Assembly (NCBI GenBank): GCA_022072505.1
Contig: JAJVHU010000069.1
Span: 1 to 32,848 of the forward strand
Direction: 5' to 3'
Origin: Phycisphaerae bacterium
GTDB lineage: Bacteria; Planctomycetota; Phycisphaerae; UBA1845
DNA length: 32,848 bases
The translations under genes and the position numbers were made by a program. Shown piece by piece: positions 7,750 to 14,948 of the stretch. Position 1 is the first letter of the stretch. Every line of letters starts with the position of its first letter. The notes below the pieces were generated by a model. It was not told where the DNA came from. It worked only from the letters and a program-made list of their open reading frames with translations, and made no database searches.

Positions 7750-9242
7750 ACGGCATGGTCATCGGGATCGATTTTGGGACGACGCAGAGCAAGATGGCGC
7801 TGCTGGACGAGTTCGGACGCGCCAAGTCCATCCGCAACGCCGAAGGCGACGAGATTACGCCGACGGTGGTGACGTTCGAGGACGGCGAAACGCCGATCGT
7901 GGGCATGGAGGCCTACCGTCAGGCGCTGTCGCAGCCGCAGTACACGCTCATGGACTTCAAGCTGAAGCTGGGCAGCGATGAGATCCTGTACCCATCCAAA
8001 TCCGGAAAAAAGTACACGGCCATCGACCTGACGGCGCTCGTGCTGTCCAAGCTGAAGCGCGACGCCGAAGCGGCGCTGGGCGGATCGGTGAACGCCGCGG
8101 TGCTCACCTGCCCGGCGAACTTCCAGGATCACCAGCGCCAGGCGCTGCTGGACGCCGCTCAACGCGCCGGTCTGGAGGTCAAGCGGCTGGTGCCTGAGCC
8201 GAGTGCCGCAGCGCTGGCCTACGGCCTGCAACGCGGAAGCGATCAGACCTTCTTCGTCTCCGACCTGGGTGGAGGGACGTTCGACGCCACCGTGGCGCGG
8301 ATTCAAAACCAGAACCTCGAGGTCCTGGGCACCTCGGGCCTGCCGCAGGTCGGCGGGCGCAACTTCGACCACGCGACCATTCAACATCTCCTCAAGGAGT
8401 TCGAGAGCAAGGCCGGCTTCCGCCCGGACGGCAAGCAGGATATGGCCTTCATGGAGGATGTGCGCGAACGCGCCGAGCAGGCCAAGGTGGCCCTGGCATC
8501 GCGGGAGAAGACCACGGTCACGCTCGGCGCCAGGGGCAAGTACGCTTCCATCGAGTTGACCCGGGCGACGTTCGAGAAGCTCACCGCTCCGCTCGTCGCG
8601 CAGACCGTGGGCACGTGCAACGACCTGCTGACTCTGGTGGGTCTGTCCTGGGAGAAGATCGACAAGCTCATCTTCGTGGGCGGCGGCAGCAAGGCCGTGG
8701 GCGTGAAGGAAGCGATGGAGAAGGCTTCGGGGCGGCGCATCAGCCAGGACATCGATCCGCTGCGCGCCGTGGCCTACGGAGCGGCGATTCAGGGCGCCAT
8801 CGAGGCGGGCGGCTTCGTGCTCGACGGTCGAGCGATTCCGGCGCCGAAGATTCAACTCTCCGACGTTCTGGCCTACGCCGTCGGTTGCATGGTGGATGAA
8901 CCCAACCTCGGCTTCTCCAACGCGGTGATCGTGCCGCGTCATTCGCGCATCCCCTCGCGGCAGACGCGAACGTTTCGGCTCAAGGATGCGGCGCAGGTCC
9001 ACGCGGAAATCGTGCTCCTGCAGGGCAACGAAGGCGACCCCGCGGATCAGTGCCTGCGCTTGGGGCAGATGGAGCTCTCGGATCTGCCGGCGGATGCGAG
9101 TCTTCCGCCACGCATCGAGATCACCCTGGACTTCGACAAGAACGGCCTCTGCTCCGCCTCGGGCAAGGACACGCTCAGCGGCAAGCAGAACCAGATGAAG
9201 ATCGACTATTCCAAAGGCGTCAGTCGGATGCATCGCAGCTGA
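7746..9242 (+). CDS. Hsp70/DnaK-like chaperone lacking the helical lid
   Basis: 498 residues against about 640 for DnaK. The nucleotide-binding domain is complete: GIDFGTT (7-13), PEPSAAALAYG (150-160), DLGGGTFD (173-180) and FVGGGSK (310-316). The interdomain linker is IQLSDV instead of the usual VLLLDV. A beta-type substrate-binding domain follows (about 370-490) with recognisable blocks: VPRHSRIPSRQTRTF, LLQGNEG, LGQMELSDLP, IEITLDFDKNGL. The protein then stops after a short basic tail, so the alpha-helical lid is missing. It is probably an active ATPase that holds clients loosely or holds one specific partner. It is coupled to the GrpE-like gene by ATGA and is followed 17 bases later by the vWA gene. 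This is not the housekeeping DnaK: no dnaJ is nearby and the setting is a mobile element. Confidence 0.93.
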   Translation: MNGMVIGIDFGTTQSKMALLDEFGRAKSIRNAEGDEITPTVVTFEDGETPIVGMEAYRQALSQPQYTLMDFKLKLGSDEILYPSKSGKKYTAIDLTALVLSKLKRDAEAALGGSVNAAVLTCPANFQDHQRQALLDAAQRAGLEVKRLVPEPSAAALAYGLQRGSDQTFFVSDLGGGTFDATVARIQNQNLEVLGTSGLPQVGGRNFDHATIQHLLKEFESKAGFRPDGKQDMAFMEDVRERAEQAKVALASREKTTVTLGARGKYASIELTRATFEKLTAPLVAQTVGTCNDLLTLVGLSWEKIDKLIFVGGGSKAVGVKEAMEKASGRRISQDIDPLRAVAYGAAIQGAIEAGGFVLDGRAIPAPKIQLSDVLAYAVGCMVDEPNLGFSNAVIVPRHSRIPSRQTRTFRLKDAAQVHAEIVLLQGNEGDPADQCLRLGQMELSDLPADASLPPRIEITLDFDKNGLCSASGKDTLSGKQNQMKIDYSKGVSRMHRS

Positions 9243-9259
9243 TCAGGAAGGGGGTTTCC

Positions 9260-9967
9260 ATGTTGAAGAGAACGTTGACCGGACTCATGACCGCCGTGGC
9301 GCCGTTCTTCGATGGTCGCGCGCCTCGAGTGGCGGCACTGGCCAATCCGCCCCAGGTTTGCGCCACGGTGCTGCTCATCGACGGCTCCACGTCGATGGAA
9401 TCAGATGACTGGCAGCCGACGCGGATGGCGGCCGCCCGGCGCGGGGCGCGGGAATACGCGGCGCTGCGGGAGACGCATTCTCCCGAGGACCGGATCGCCG
9501 TGGTGTGCTTCAGCAGCGACGCCCAGGTTCACTGTCCCCTGCTGGAGCTGCGGACGCAATCCGCGGCAGTCAGAAAAGCCGTCGACAGCACCGGCACGGG
9601 AGGCAGCACCAGCATCGGCGCGGGCCTCCAGGCCGCCGAGCGCCTGCTGCTCGGCACGGAGCCTCGTTGGTGGGCGAGACTCGTGGGTCCATCGTGCGCA
9701 ACAGATCAGGTTCCTTCGGGGGTCTTGAAGCGGATCATCATCCTCTCGGACGGCGGTCAGAACACCAAACCGCGTCCCGAGCCGATCGCGGCACGCCTCA
9801 AAGCCGCGGGCGTGGTCATCGACTGCGTGGGCATCGGCCTGCAGAAGGAAGTCGATGAAGACCTGCTGCGCAGGCTGGCCTCAACTCCCCAAAGGTATCG
9901 GTTCATCGGCGACGCCCAGGAACTCTTCGAGCATTACCGCAAGCTGGCCACGAGCCTGACGCTCTGA
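9260..9967 (+). CDS. Soluble von Willebrand factor A (vWA) protein
   Basis: 235 residues starting at an ATG with GGAAGGGGG upstream. A single vWA domain fills residues about 33-225. The metal-binding MIDAS is complete: DGSTS (41-45), the threonine in GGSTSIG (about 117) and SDGG (163-166). There is no transmembrane helix and only a weakly hydrophobic N-terminus, so it is likely cytoplasmic. vWA domains bind partner proteins through the metal. The gene sits 17 bases after the lid-less Hsp70, which suggests a chaperone-assisted assembly in which vWA recognises a target. An insert of about 20 residues between strands (EPRWWARLVGPSCATDQVP) is unusual and may be a specificity loop. Confidence 0.9.
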   Translation: MLKRTLTGLMTAVAPFFDGRAPRVAALANPPQVCATVLLIDGSTSMESDDWQPTRMAAARRGAREYAALRETHSPEDRIAVVCFSSDAQVHCPLLELRTQSAAVRKAVDSTGTGGSTSIGAGLQAAERLLLGTEPRWWARLVGPSCATDQVPSGVLKRIIILSDGGQNTKPRPEPIAARLKAAGVVIDCVGIGLQKEVDEDLLRRLASTPQRYRFIGDAQELFEHYRKLATSLTL

Positions 9968-9984
9968 CCCTACGGAGAACCGCC

Positions 9985-10209
9985 ATGCGCTGGGACAACA
10001 TCCTGCTGCTGTTCATTCTCGTCCTGGGCATCTGGGCCACGCATCAACTCGTGGTCGTGCTGTCCATTCACGGCGACCATCTGATGGGCCTGTACGAACG
10101 GACGTTCAGCCCGCGCGAGCGCCCCATCGTCAAGCTTGAGATGCTGGTGTTGATCATGGTCATCGTCGCCCGGATGCGTTTGGCCGCGCGGCGCCGGCCT
10201 CCAACCTGA
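9985..10209 (+). CDS. Small membrane protein (74 aa)
   Basis: Begins 17 bases after the vWA gene, with a GGAG ribosome site. Two hydrophobic stretches are visible: residues about 5-25 (NILLLFILVLGIWATHQLVV) and about 47-62 (VKLEMLVLIMVIVARM). A strongly basic tail (RLAARRRPP) follows. The middle part carries HGDHLMGLYERTFSPRERP, which would form a short loop. This is a likely inner-membrane protein with the basic tail in the cytoplasm. No family is recognised. Its place between vWA and a second small membrane protein suggests a membrane effector or anchor for the chaperone set. Confidence 0.65.
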   Translation: MRWDNILLLFILVLGIWATHQLVVVLSIHGDHLMGLYERTFSPRERPIVKLEMLVLIMVIVARMRLAARRRPPT

Positions 10210-10220
10210 AAGGTGCATTC

Positions 10221-10511
10221 ATGGGACTGCTTTGGAATCTCTTCTGCGGCGTGTCGCACTTCGGACTCGTGGGTCTGGACGTCCTCGCGTTCTTCCTGAC
10301 GGCCCGTCTGCTGGCGCTGGGTTCGACCATGAAGGCGGCGCACGCGGTGGACGGCGTCGGCACTCCGTGGGTGGACGCGCTGCTCAACTATGCAGCACGG
10401 CGACTGCGCCTGTCGCAGGTCAACAGCAAGCGCGCGCAGGGCGTGCTTGGAGGGCTGCTGCTCCTGACCGTGGGCGTGCTGCGCGGGATTGTCGCCGCAT
10501 TGGTGCCATGA
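10221..10511 (+). CDS. Small membrane protein (96 aa)
   Basis: Begins 11 bases after the previous gene. Hydrophobic segments lie at residues about 3-33 (LLWNLFCGVSHFGLVGLDVL and on) and about 72-95 (GVLGGLLLLTVGVLRGIVAAL), joined by a polar loop with AARRLRLSQVNSKRAQ. It is therefore a two-helix membrane protein. No known family is recognised. Two short consecutive membrane proteins at the end of a chaperone/vWA operon resemble the effector position in many conflict systems, but membrane damage is only an inference. Confidence 0.65.
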   Translation: MGLLWNLFCGVSHFGLVGLDVLAFFLTARLLALGSTMKAAHAVDGVGTPWVDALLNYAARRLRLSQVNSKRAQGVLGGLLLLTVGVLRGIVAALVP

Positions 10512-10558
10512 CGCAGGGAGGGGGGGCGCGGACGAACGCATGAGTGAACAGGAACGCT

Positions 10559-10816
10559 ATGGCCGAGCCTGCAAACGCTCCTGTCCTTCCCGACGGCAAC
10601 GGCGGCTTCGACCCCTGTCCTGAACTGCTGACCGAGGGCGAGGCCGTCCGGTACCTGCGCCTCGATACCACGGGGGTCAGGGATCCCCGCCAGAGCCTGC
10701 GGTACTACCGCGAGCGGGGGCTATTGAGAGCCACGAAAGTCGGCCGGTGCCTACGGTATCGAAGAGTCGAGCTTGAACGCCTGCTGGAACGGCTCACCGA
10801 TTTGCGGAAGCCCTGA
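10559..10816 (+). CDS. MerR/excisionase-type helix-turn-helix protein
   Basis: 85 residues. After a flexible N-terminus, LTEGEAVRYLRLDTTGV and then SLRYYRERGLLRATKVGR fit the pattern of the HTH_17 / MerR winged helix, in which a helix-turn-helix is followed by RYYRERGLL and a wing, then YRRVELERLLERL. Small proteins of this type next to an integrase usually act as recombination directionality factors (Xis) or as element repressors. The ATG at 10559 has AGGAA at short spacing; an alternative GTG lies at 10544. It is 131 bases upstream of the integrase gene on the same strand. Confidence 0.8.
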   Translation: MAEPANAPVLPDGNGGFDPCPELLTEGEAVRYLRLDTTGVRDPRQSLRYYRERGLLRATKVGRCLRYRRVELERLLERLTDLRKP

Positions 10817-10947
10817 ACGAAGGCTCGAAGTCGCTTGACGCCGGGGGGATTCGGCGGCGCCATCGGGCGTCCACAAGGCGTCACGACAGGGCCTCGTCAA
10901 AAAGCGCCGGCGAATGCCGTATCTCCAAGGCAGAAAGGCAGGTCCGT

Positions 10948-12414
10948 ATGAAGGACAAGGTCAGCATCGTCCACGACAGGCGCAAGAAACAGAAGCCGTG
11001 GCTCGTCCGTTACTACGGAGAATCCGACGAGAACGGCAAGGCCAGAAGGTACTGCAAGGCCTTTCGGCTGAAGCGTGAAGCCGAGGAATTCCAAGCGTCC
11101 TTGCAGGCGAAGTTCGACCGCGGCGCGACACGCGCGAAACCCCCACCGGTCTCCCTCGGCGCGTTCTGCAGGAAATATCTGGAGCGCCGTCGCAGCGAGT
11201 GGCGGGAGAAAACGCGCCTGCACATCGAGGATCTGTGTGAACGCCTCGTGGGGTTCTTCGGCGCCGAGGCTCCGCTCGATCGCATCACCGCGGACAGGGC
11301 CTCGGCGTTCTGGACGAGTCAGCGCGTCCTGCGCGGGAAGCGCCAGGGCAAGGAGCTCAGCCGTTACACCCGCAATCGTCTCCTGCGCGACAGCCGCACG
11401 CTGTTCAAGTACGCGGAGGCGTGGGGCTTTCTGGCGCGCAATCCGTTCGACGGCGAGAAACTGTTGCGGGTGGGCAAGCATGCCTCGAAAAAGTGGCATT
11501 ATCTTCAACCTGGAGAATACCGGGCGCTCCTCCGCGCGGCGCCGGATCTTCGCTGGAAAGTCCTCTACGCCTTGGCCTACACTTCGGGGGCACGGTTCGG
11601 CGAACTCTTCAATCTCACCGCGGACAGCATCGACCTGGAGCGCAGGCGCTTATTGATCACGAGCCGCGCGGCCGGCGATGATCTGCCGCCCTTTCACGTC
11701 AAAGATCACGAAGACCGGGAGATCCCGCTGCCGCGGCACACGCTGCGATTGCTGGCGGGTTGGTTTCGCGTGCGAGACAAGAGATCGCCGCTGATTCTCC
11801 TGACGCCGGAGCGTTTCAAGCTCGTGCAGGAGCGTTGGCGCGAGCACAGGCGGAAGGGCAAGCCCTGGCTCAACGACTTCCTCGTCAACAACCTGCTGGT
11901 CACGGTCAGGCGACACGCGAAGTGGGCGGGCATCGAACTCCGCGGCATCCTCACACTGCACGCGTTCCGGAAGAGCTTCGCTCAACGCCTCGCGGATTCC
12001 GGGCTGCCTATGAATGTGGTGAAGGAACTCATGGGACACGCCAGCATCTCGACCACGGCCGAGTTCTACTCCACGGTGAGCGCGGAACAGGAGCAGCGGG
12101 CTGTTGAAGTCTTCTCCACCCTGGGAAAAGCAACGGGATGCAGACTGGCTGCGGACTCGGTGCAGACGGCCAACCGGATGGAAAATGACGCCCAATTGAC
12201 GCCCGGAGGGGTTCTCAGGCCGAAACGGCACGTCGGTTGGCTTTCAGGGCTGAAAACAAGCCTCGTGACGGCAAGGACTTACGCAAACAGCCACCGGCGG
12301 GACTCGAACCCGCAACCTGCGGTTTACAAAACCGCTGCTCTGCCAGTTGAGCTACAGTGGCGACCGCGGCCGGGGGGTTCGGAGGGCGGCTTCGCAGGTC
12401 CGTGTCGTGCTTGA
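10948..12414 (+). CDS. Tyrosine recombinase / phage-type integrase, ending across tRNA-Thr
   Basis: 488 residues. An N-terminal arm-type and core-binding region (to about 180) precedes the catalytic domain. Catalytic residues visible: Arg216 in SGARFGEL, Lys252 in VKDHEDREIPL, His338 and Arg341 in HAFR, His364 in LMGHASISTT, and the nucleophile Tyr374 in AEFYS. It directs site-specific insertion and, with a directionality factor, excision. The catalytic fold ends near residue 395. The rest is a variable tail that reads antisense through the tRNA gene (residues about 448-472 include RRDSNPQPAVYKTAALPVE, the known spurious translation of a tRNA T-arm and anticodon arm). The frame therefore crosses the attachment site, and the last 30 or so residues come from the chromosome, not from the element. 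Confidence 0.93.
   Translation: MKDKVSIVHDRRKKQKPWLVRYYGESDENGKARRYCKAFRLKREAEEFQASLQAKFDRGATRAKPPPVSLGAFCRKYLERRRSEWREKTRLHIEDLCERLVGFFGAEAPLDRITADRASAFWTSQRVLRGKRQGKELSRYTRNRLLRDSRTLFKYAEAWGFLARNPFDGEKLLRVGKHASKKWHYLQPGEYRALLRAAPDLRWKVLYALAYTSGARFGELFNLTADSIDLERRRLLITSRAAGDDLPPFHVKDHEDREIPLPRHTLRLLAGWFRVRDKRSPLILLTPERFKLVQERWREHRRKGKPWLNDFLVNNLLVTVRRHAKWAGIELRGILTLHAFRKSFAQRLADSGLPMNVVKELMGHASISTTAEFYSTVSAEQEQRAVEVFSTLGKATGCRLAADSVQTANRMENDAQLTPGGVLRPKRHVGWLSGLKTSLVTARTYANSHRRDSNPQPAVYKTAALPVELQWRPRPGGSEGGFAGPCRA
12289..12361 (-). tRNA. tRNA-Thr (UGU)
   Basis: Read on the minus strand, the 73 bases fold into a full cloverleaf: acceptor GCCACTG pairs with CGGTGGC (one G-U pair), D-arm GCTC/GAGC, anticodon stem GCGGT/ACCGC with loop TTTGTAA (anticodon TGT), T-stem GCGGG/CCCGC with loop TTCGAGT, and discriminator T. 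CCA is not encoded. The 3' half faces the integrated element, so this gene is its attachment site, and the element has restored an intact tRNA 3' end. Confidence 0.95.
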
Positions 12415-12514
12415 ACGGTTCGGATGCGCGAAGGCTCGCCGTCGCAGTCATCCGTGCCCGGTCGCTCGGTCTCTGCGCCAACCCAAGCCGGCCGGCCGCC
12501 TTCACAGCCGCGGC

Positions 12515-12592
12515 GCTCGGTCGTCTTCACGATCCCGCGATCGGTCACGGTTCCGCGCTCGGTCACGGCTCCGCGATCGGTCGTCTCGACGC
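12515..12592. repeat. Degenerate 18-bp tandem repeat
   Basis: Three to four units of the type GATCGGTCACGGTTCCGC: 12539-12556, 12557-12574 (GCTCGGTCACGGCTCCGC) and 12575-12592 (GATCGGTCGTCTCGACGC), with a degenerate unit of about 24 bases before them at 12515-12538. Units differ by a few bases. Translated in any frame they give Arg/Asp/Ser repeats, which explains the spurious open frames here. Confidence 0.75.
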
Positions 12593-12752
12593 GCCGGGCG
12601 ATCGGCCGCGACACCGACGTTGCCGGTGCGCGCCTGCCCCGCGCCTGCCCCGCTCGGCATTCTACGATGCGCCTGACGTTCCGCCAAGCGCGCCCAACCG
12701 GCGTGCTTCAAACATCCCGTAAGACAGCGTGTCCTGCCGGGGCTACGACACT

Positions 12753-12825
12753 CGGATGACACTCGGATGACACGCGGATGACACCCGGATGATTCACGGA
12801 TGACTTCAGGATGACTTCGGATGAC
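12753..12825. repeat. 11-bp-period repeat array (core CGGATGA)
   Basis: The core CGGATGA (once AGGATGA) recurs at 12753, 12764, 12775, 12786, 12797, 12808 and 12818, giving steps of 11, 11, 11, 11, 11 and 10 bases. Typical units are ACTCGGATGAC and ACGCGGATGAC. Further isolated copies occur at about 12889 and 12916. The period is close to one helical turn, so a protein bound to each unit would line up on one face of the DNA. No spacers of CRISPR length are present. Confidence 0.85.
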
Positions 12826-13096
12826 GCTCGGGGGGCACTCGGGGGTGCGTCACAACCTTTCGGACGATCATCCGGGGGCGACGACTCTCGGATGATCGTC
12901 CGGAGTCACGTCGCTCGGATGATCCTTCGGGACGCGTGAGGGTCGGCTGCCCCGGCGAGGCGGAGTGCCTCGCCGCGAGGTTTCCGCAGGATCGTAAGCT
13001 CATGCAAACTCAACGCTCGGCAACCGGAGTCCGGTGGAGACACGGCGCTTCGTTTCCCGGAATGCATCCGGAACGCCGTCCGTGCTTCCTTCGGGC

Positions 13097-13124
13097 TTGA
13101 CGAAGCGGGAGGCGGGGTTAACCT
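13097..13124 (+). promoter_or_regulatory. Possible promoter for the riboswitch transcript
   Basis: TTGACG at 13097-13102, a 16-base spacer and TAACCT at 13119-13124. The -35 element is good and the -10 element is poor (three of six bases). The position, about 65 bases before the first conserved riboswitch element, is suitable. It is listed with low confidence. Confidence 0.3.
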
Positions 13125-13189
13125 GTCTGCGCGGTCTCGACGGCTTCGGCGCGTGGGGCCGCGAACGTGACAAGTGAATCCTTCGCGAT

Positions 13190-13381
13190 GACAGGCGTCC
13201 GCCCGCGTTGGGCGGATCAGAGGGAAGGTGGTGCGAATCCACCGTGGACCCGCCGCTGTGATCGGGGACGAACGCCGGATGCGCCATTCGGGCGGGGTTG
13301 TTCAAGCCGCTGGCTTGGGAAACTCGCGCGGAGAAGGCCCGGTTAGTAGGAAGATCCGTAAGCCAGAAGACCTGCCTGCCA
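13190..13381 (+). ncRNA. Cobalamin (adenosylcobalamin) riboswitch
   Basis: The conserved blocks of the cobalamin aptamer are present in order: GGTGCGAATCCACC (about 13229-13242), CCCGCCGCTGTGATCGGGG (13249-13267), GCCGCTGGCTTGGGAAACTC (13306-13325) and the B12 box AGCCAGAAGACCTGCCTGCC (13361-13380), which pairs with the 5' side. The aptamer normally turns expression off when cobalamin is bound. Here it is followed by an intrinsic terminator (13492-13531) and then the first exported-protein gene, so regulation by transcription termination is expected. Boundaries are approximate. Confidence 0.92.
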
Positions 13382-13491
13382 GCGCGTTCGGACGTGGCGC
13401 CTCGGGGACGGCGGCCGCGACCAGCCTGATCGGAACCGGTCCGTCGCGCGGCAGCGCGGCGCGGTCGGTGTTTTCCTCCGAGACGTGCGGT

Positions 13492-13531
13492 CCCGGTGCT
13501 TTGTTCCGCGAAGCGCCGGGATTTTTTGTTT
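13492..13531 (+). terminator. Intrinsic terminator of the cobalamin riboswitch
   Basis: CCCGGTGCTT (13492-13501) pairs along ten positions with AAGCGCCGGG (13511-13520), one pair being G-U, with a 9-base loop, and is followed directly by ATTTTTTGTTTT. This is a textbook intrinsic terminator. It lies about 110 bases after the aptamer and about 45 bases before the next start codon, and is the probable off-state of the riboswitch. I did not work out the competing antiterminator. Confidence 0.88.
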
Positions 13532-13576
13532 TCGGGCGCCCGGGTTTGGCGCCCCCAACACACGAAGGAGGAACGC

Positions 13577-14839
13577 ATGTCGATCGGAAGCCGCGTTATG
13601 CGGCGCTTCACATCGGATTGTTCTCTGGCCGCAACCGCATTTGTTCTCACTTTCGCAGGGACGACGTTCGCCGGCGACATCGGTGATTACGGCCTGCGCG
13701 GCGTCGCGCCTCTGCCTTCTGCGGGGGCGTTCCAGGACATGTTTGATGTTCATCCGGACGGGCGTGTGATCGTTGTCGCGGCCAACGATGTGTACGTCGA
13801 GACCTCGCCGGGCGCGCGGCGGTTCGAGCCTCGCGGGGGGCTGCCGGGAGGGGGCGGTCCGGTGTCGTATCCCGCGTTCGTGCGGGTTTCGCCGGACGGG
13901 ACGCGCTTCGCGGTGGGGAACAGCTTTGACGCTGTCGGGGTGTTCGACGTCGAGACGCTCGCGGGGGCGTGGTTCTTCGTCGGGCACTACGACGCGGAGT
14001 GGTTCGATGACGTTCACCTGGCGATCCGCGACGCGGGCGACATGACGCTGCTGGACACGACGAGCGATCCGAAGGCCCCTGTGAATCCGCGGTTCATGAC
14101 CGGCGGACCCTTCTCGGCCGGAGTGGCGTTCGACGGCGCGGGCAACCTTTATACGGGGACCGGTCTGACGACCGGCGGTCCGAGTCAGACCGGCTGGGTC
14201 AAAGGGTTCACGCGGGCACGATGGCAAAGCGCGGTCGAGGGCGCCCCGCCGATCGATTACGAGGCGGAGGGCGTGCAGGTGTGCGACGTGTTGTCGGCGG
14301 CATCGCTGGGATTCGATGTGAGCGGGAACCTTCACGTGGGCGGTGGAGACTTCGACTCAGGCGACGTGGACGCGCTGGGCGTCGTGGCGGGCGAGGCGAT
14401 CGCTGCGGCGTGGCGCGGGGAGGGTCCGGCGGATAACAAGAATCCGGACGAGGTGCGTCGGGTGGACCCGGATGCCGCGAACGACTTCAACTGGTACGAC
14501 GCCACGTACAACGCCGCGCTGGGCGAACTGCTGGTGCGCGACGCGTGGACCTCCTTCGCCTACGTGTACACGGCAGGTTCGGGCGTGACGTGTGAGGAAG
14601 TGCGCGCCTTCCGCGCGCGGTGCAGCGCGTCCGGACGTGTGCGGGCGCGGGTCAGGTTGAGCGGAGAAACGCACGATGGCGTCGTTTTGTACGCGACGCT
14701 GGACGGTGTTCCGCATCAGGCGGAGGCAGCCGGACGGAAAGCGCGGTGGTCGTGGCGCGGAGTGGATGCGGGCGAGCACACGGTCGTGTTGACCGATCCG
14801 GCGGACTGCGGCGCGGGGGTGACAGTGACGTGTCCTTAA
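13577..14839 (+). CDS. Exported beta-propeller-like protein under cobalamin control
   Basis: 420 residues, start at 13577 after GAAGGAGG. The first 34 residues form a signal peptide (basic MSIGSRVMRR, hydrophobic LAATAFVLTFA, cleavage probably after TFA). The mature part has repeated short units with DG turns (FDVHPDGRVIVV, FVRVSPDGTRFAVG, VAFDGAGNLYTG, LGFDVSGNLHVGG), as in WD40/YncE/SMP-30-like propellers. The last 80 residues form a separate beta-rich domain with paired cysteines. It is the first gene after the cobalamin riboswitch and so is expected to be repressed by B12. Proteins of this sort after B12 riboswitches may capture corrinoids at the cell surface; this role is an inference. 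No TonB receptor or Btu transport gene is in the window. Confidence 0.75.
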   Translation: MSIGSRVMRRFTSDCSLAATAFVLTFAGTTFAGDIGDYGLRGVAPLPSAGAFQDMFDVHPDGRVIVVAANDVYVETSPGARRFEPRGGLPGGGGPVSYPAFVRVSPDGTRFAVGNSFDAVGVFDVETLAGAWFFVGHYDAEWFDDVHLAIRDAGDMTLLDTTSDPKAPVNPRFMTGGPFSAGVAFDGAGNLYTGTGLTTGGPSQTGWVKGFTRARWQSAVEGAPPIDYEAEGVQVCDVLSAASLGFDVSGNLHVGGGDFDSGDVDALGVVAGEAIAAAWRGEGPADNKNPDEVRRVDPDAANDFNWYDATYNAALGELLVRDAWTSFAYVYTAGSGVTCEEVRAFRARCSASGRVRARVRLSGETHDGVVLYATLDGVPHQAEAAGRKARWSWRGVDAGEHTVVLTDPADCGAGVTVTCP

Positions 14840-14885
14840 CACGCTGTTGCAAAACCTCCAGCAGGGGCTGGAAAAAGAACGCTTC

Positions 14886-14903
14886 CTTACGGGCGCGGTT
14901 CGG
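14886..14903 (+). repeat. Dispersed repeat CTTACGGGCGCGG, copy 1
   Basis: CTTACGGGCGCGGTTCGG between the two cobalamin-controlled genes recurs with one change at 20004-20021, ahead of the ABC binding-protein gene. Both copies are next to gene starts. It may be a REP-like dispersed element. Confidence 0.55.
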
Positions 14904-14948
14904 TTTTGAAACAGTGTCTAGGTTGCGGAAAGAAAGGGGCGGACCGTC

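Larger units (their letters stand above)
1..12289. mobile_element. Integrated element at tRNA-Thr (left end outside window)
   Basis: A tyrosine integrase gene (10948-12414) runs into the 3' end of the tRNA-Thr gene, the usual position for an element inserted by tRNA-directed recombination. A small helix-turn-helix protein that could serve as excisionase precedes it, and the cargo to the left is mostly unrecognised genes plus an IS630 remnant. The element must extend leftwards because the tRNA 3' end faces left. I searched by eye for a second copy of the tRNA 3' end (the left att repeat) in 1-12000 and did not find one, so the left boundary is probably outside the window. Cargo includes a P-loop ATPase and a GrpE/Hsp70/vWA set. 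No relaxase or type IV secretion gene was recognised, so self-transfer is not shown. Confidence 0.65.
12415..13096. other. Gene-poor region with tandem repeats, no credible gene
   Basis: Nearly 700 bases between the tRNA-Thr and the riboswitch have no convincing reading frame; the open frames seen are made of repeats and are rich in Arg and Ser. The region contains an 18-bp-type tandem repeat (12515-12592) and an 11-bp-period repeat (12753-12825), listed separately, and a third cluster of CGGATGAT-like motifs near 12868-12925, partly in inverted orientation (GATCATCCGG and CGGATGATCG). It may be the chromosomal side of the integration site. Confidence 0.6.

Noticed and set aside
7671..9233. 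520-residue minus-strand open frame opposite the Hsp70 gene
   Set aside because: Long antisense frames are a known feature of GC-rich Hsp70 genes; the plus strand has unmistakable Hsp70 motifs.
12502..12762. Arg/Asp/Ser-rich minus-strand frame (RSRDRARNRD...)
   Set aside because: It is translation of the 18-bp tandem repeat and not a gene.
12753..12925. Possible CRISPR array
   Set aside because: The units are 11 bp with almost no spacers, and no cas gene is nearby.
13228..13686. 152-residue open frame across the riboswitch
   Set aside because: It covers the conserved aptamer and terminator and is not protein-like.
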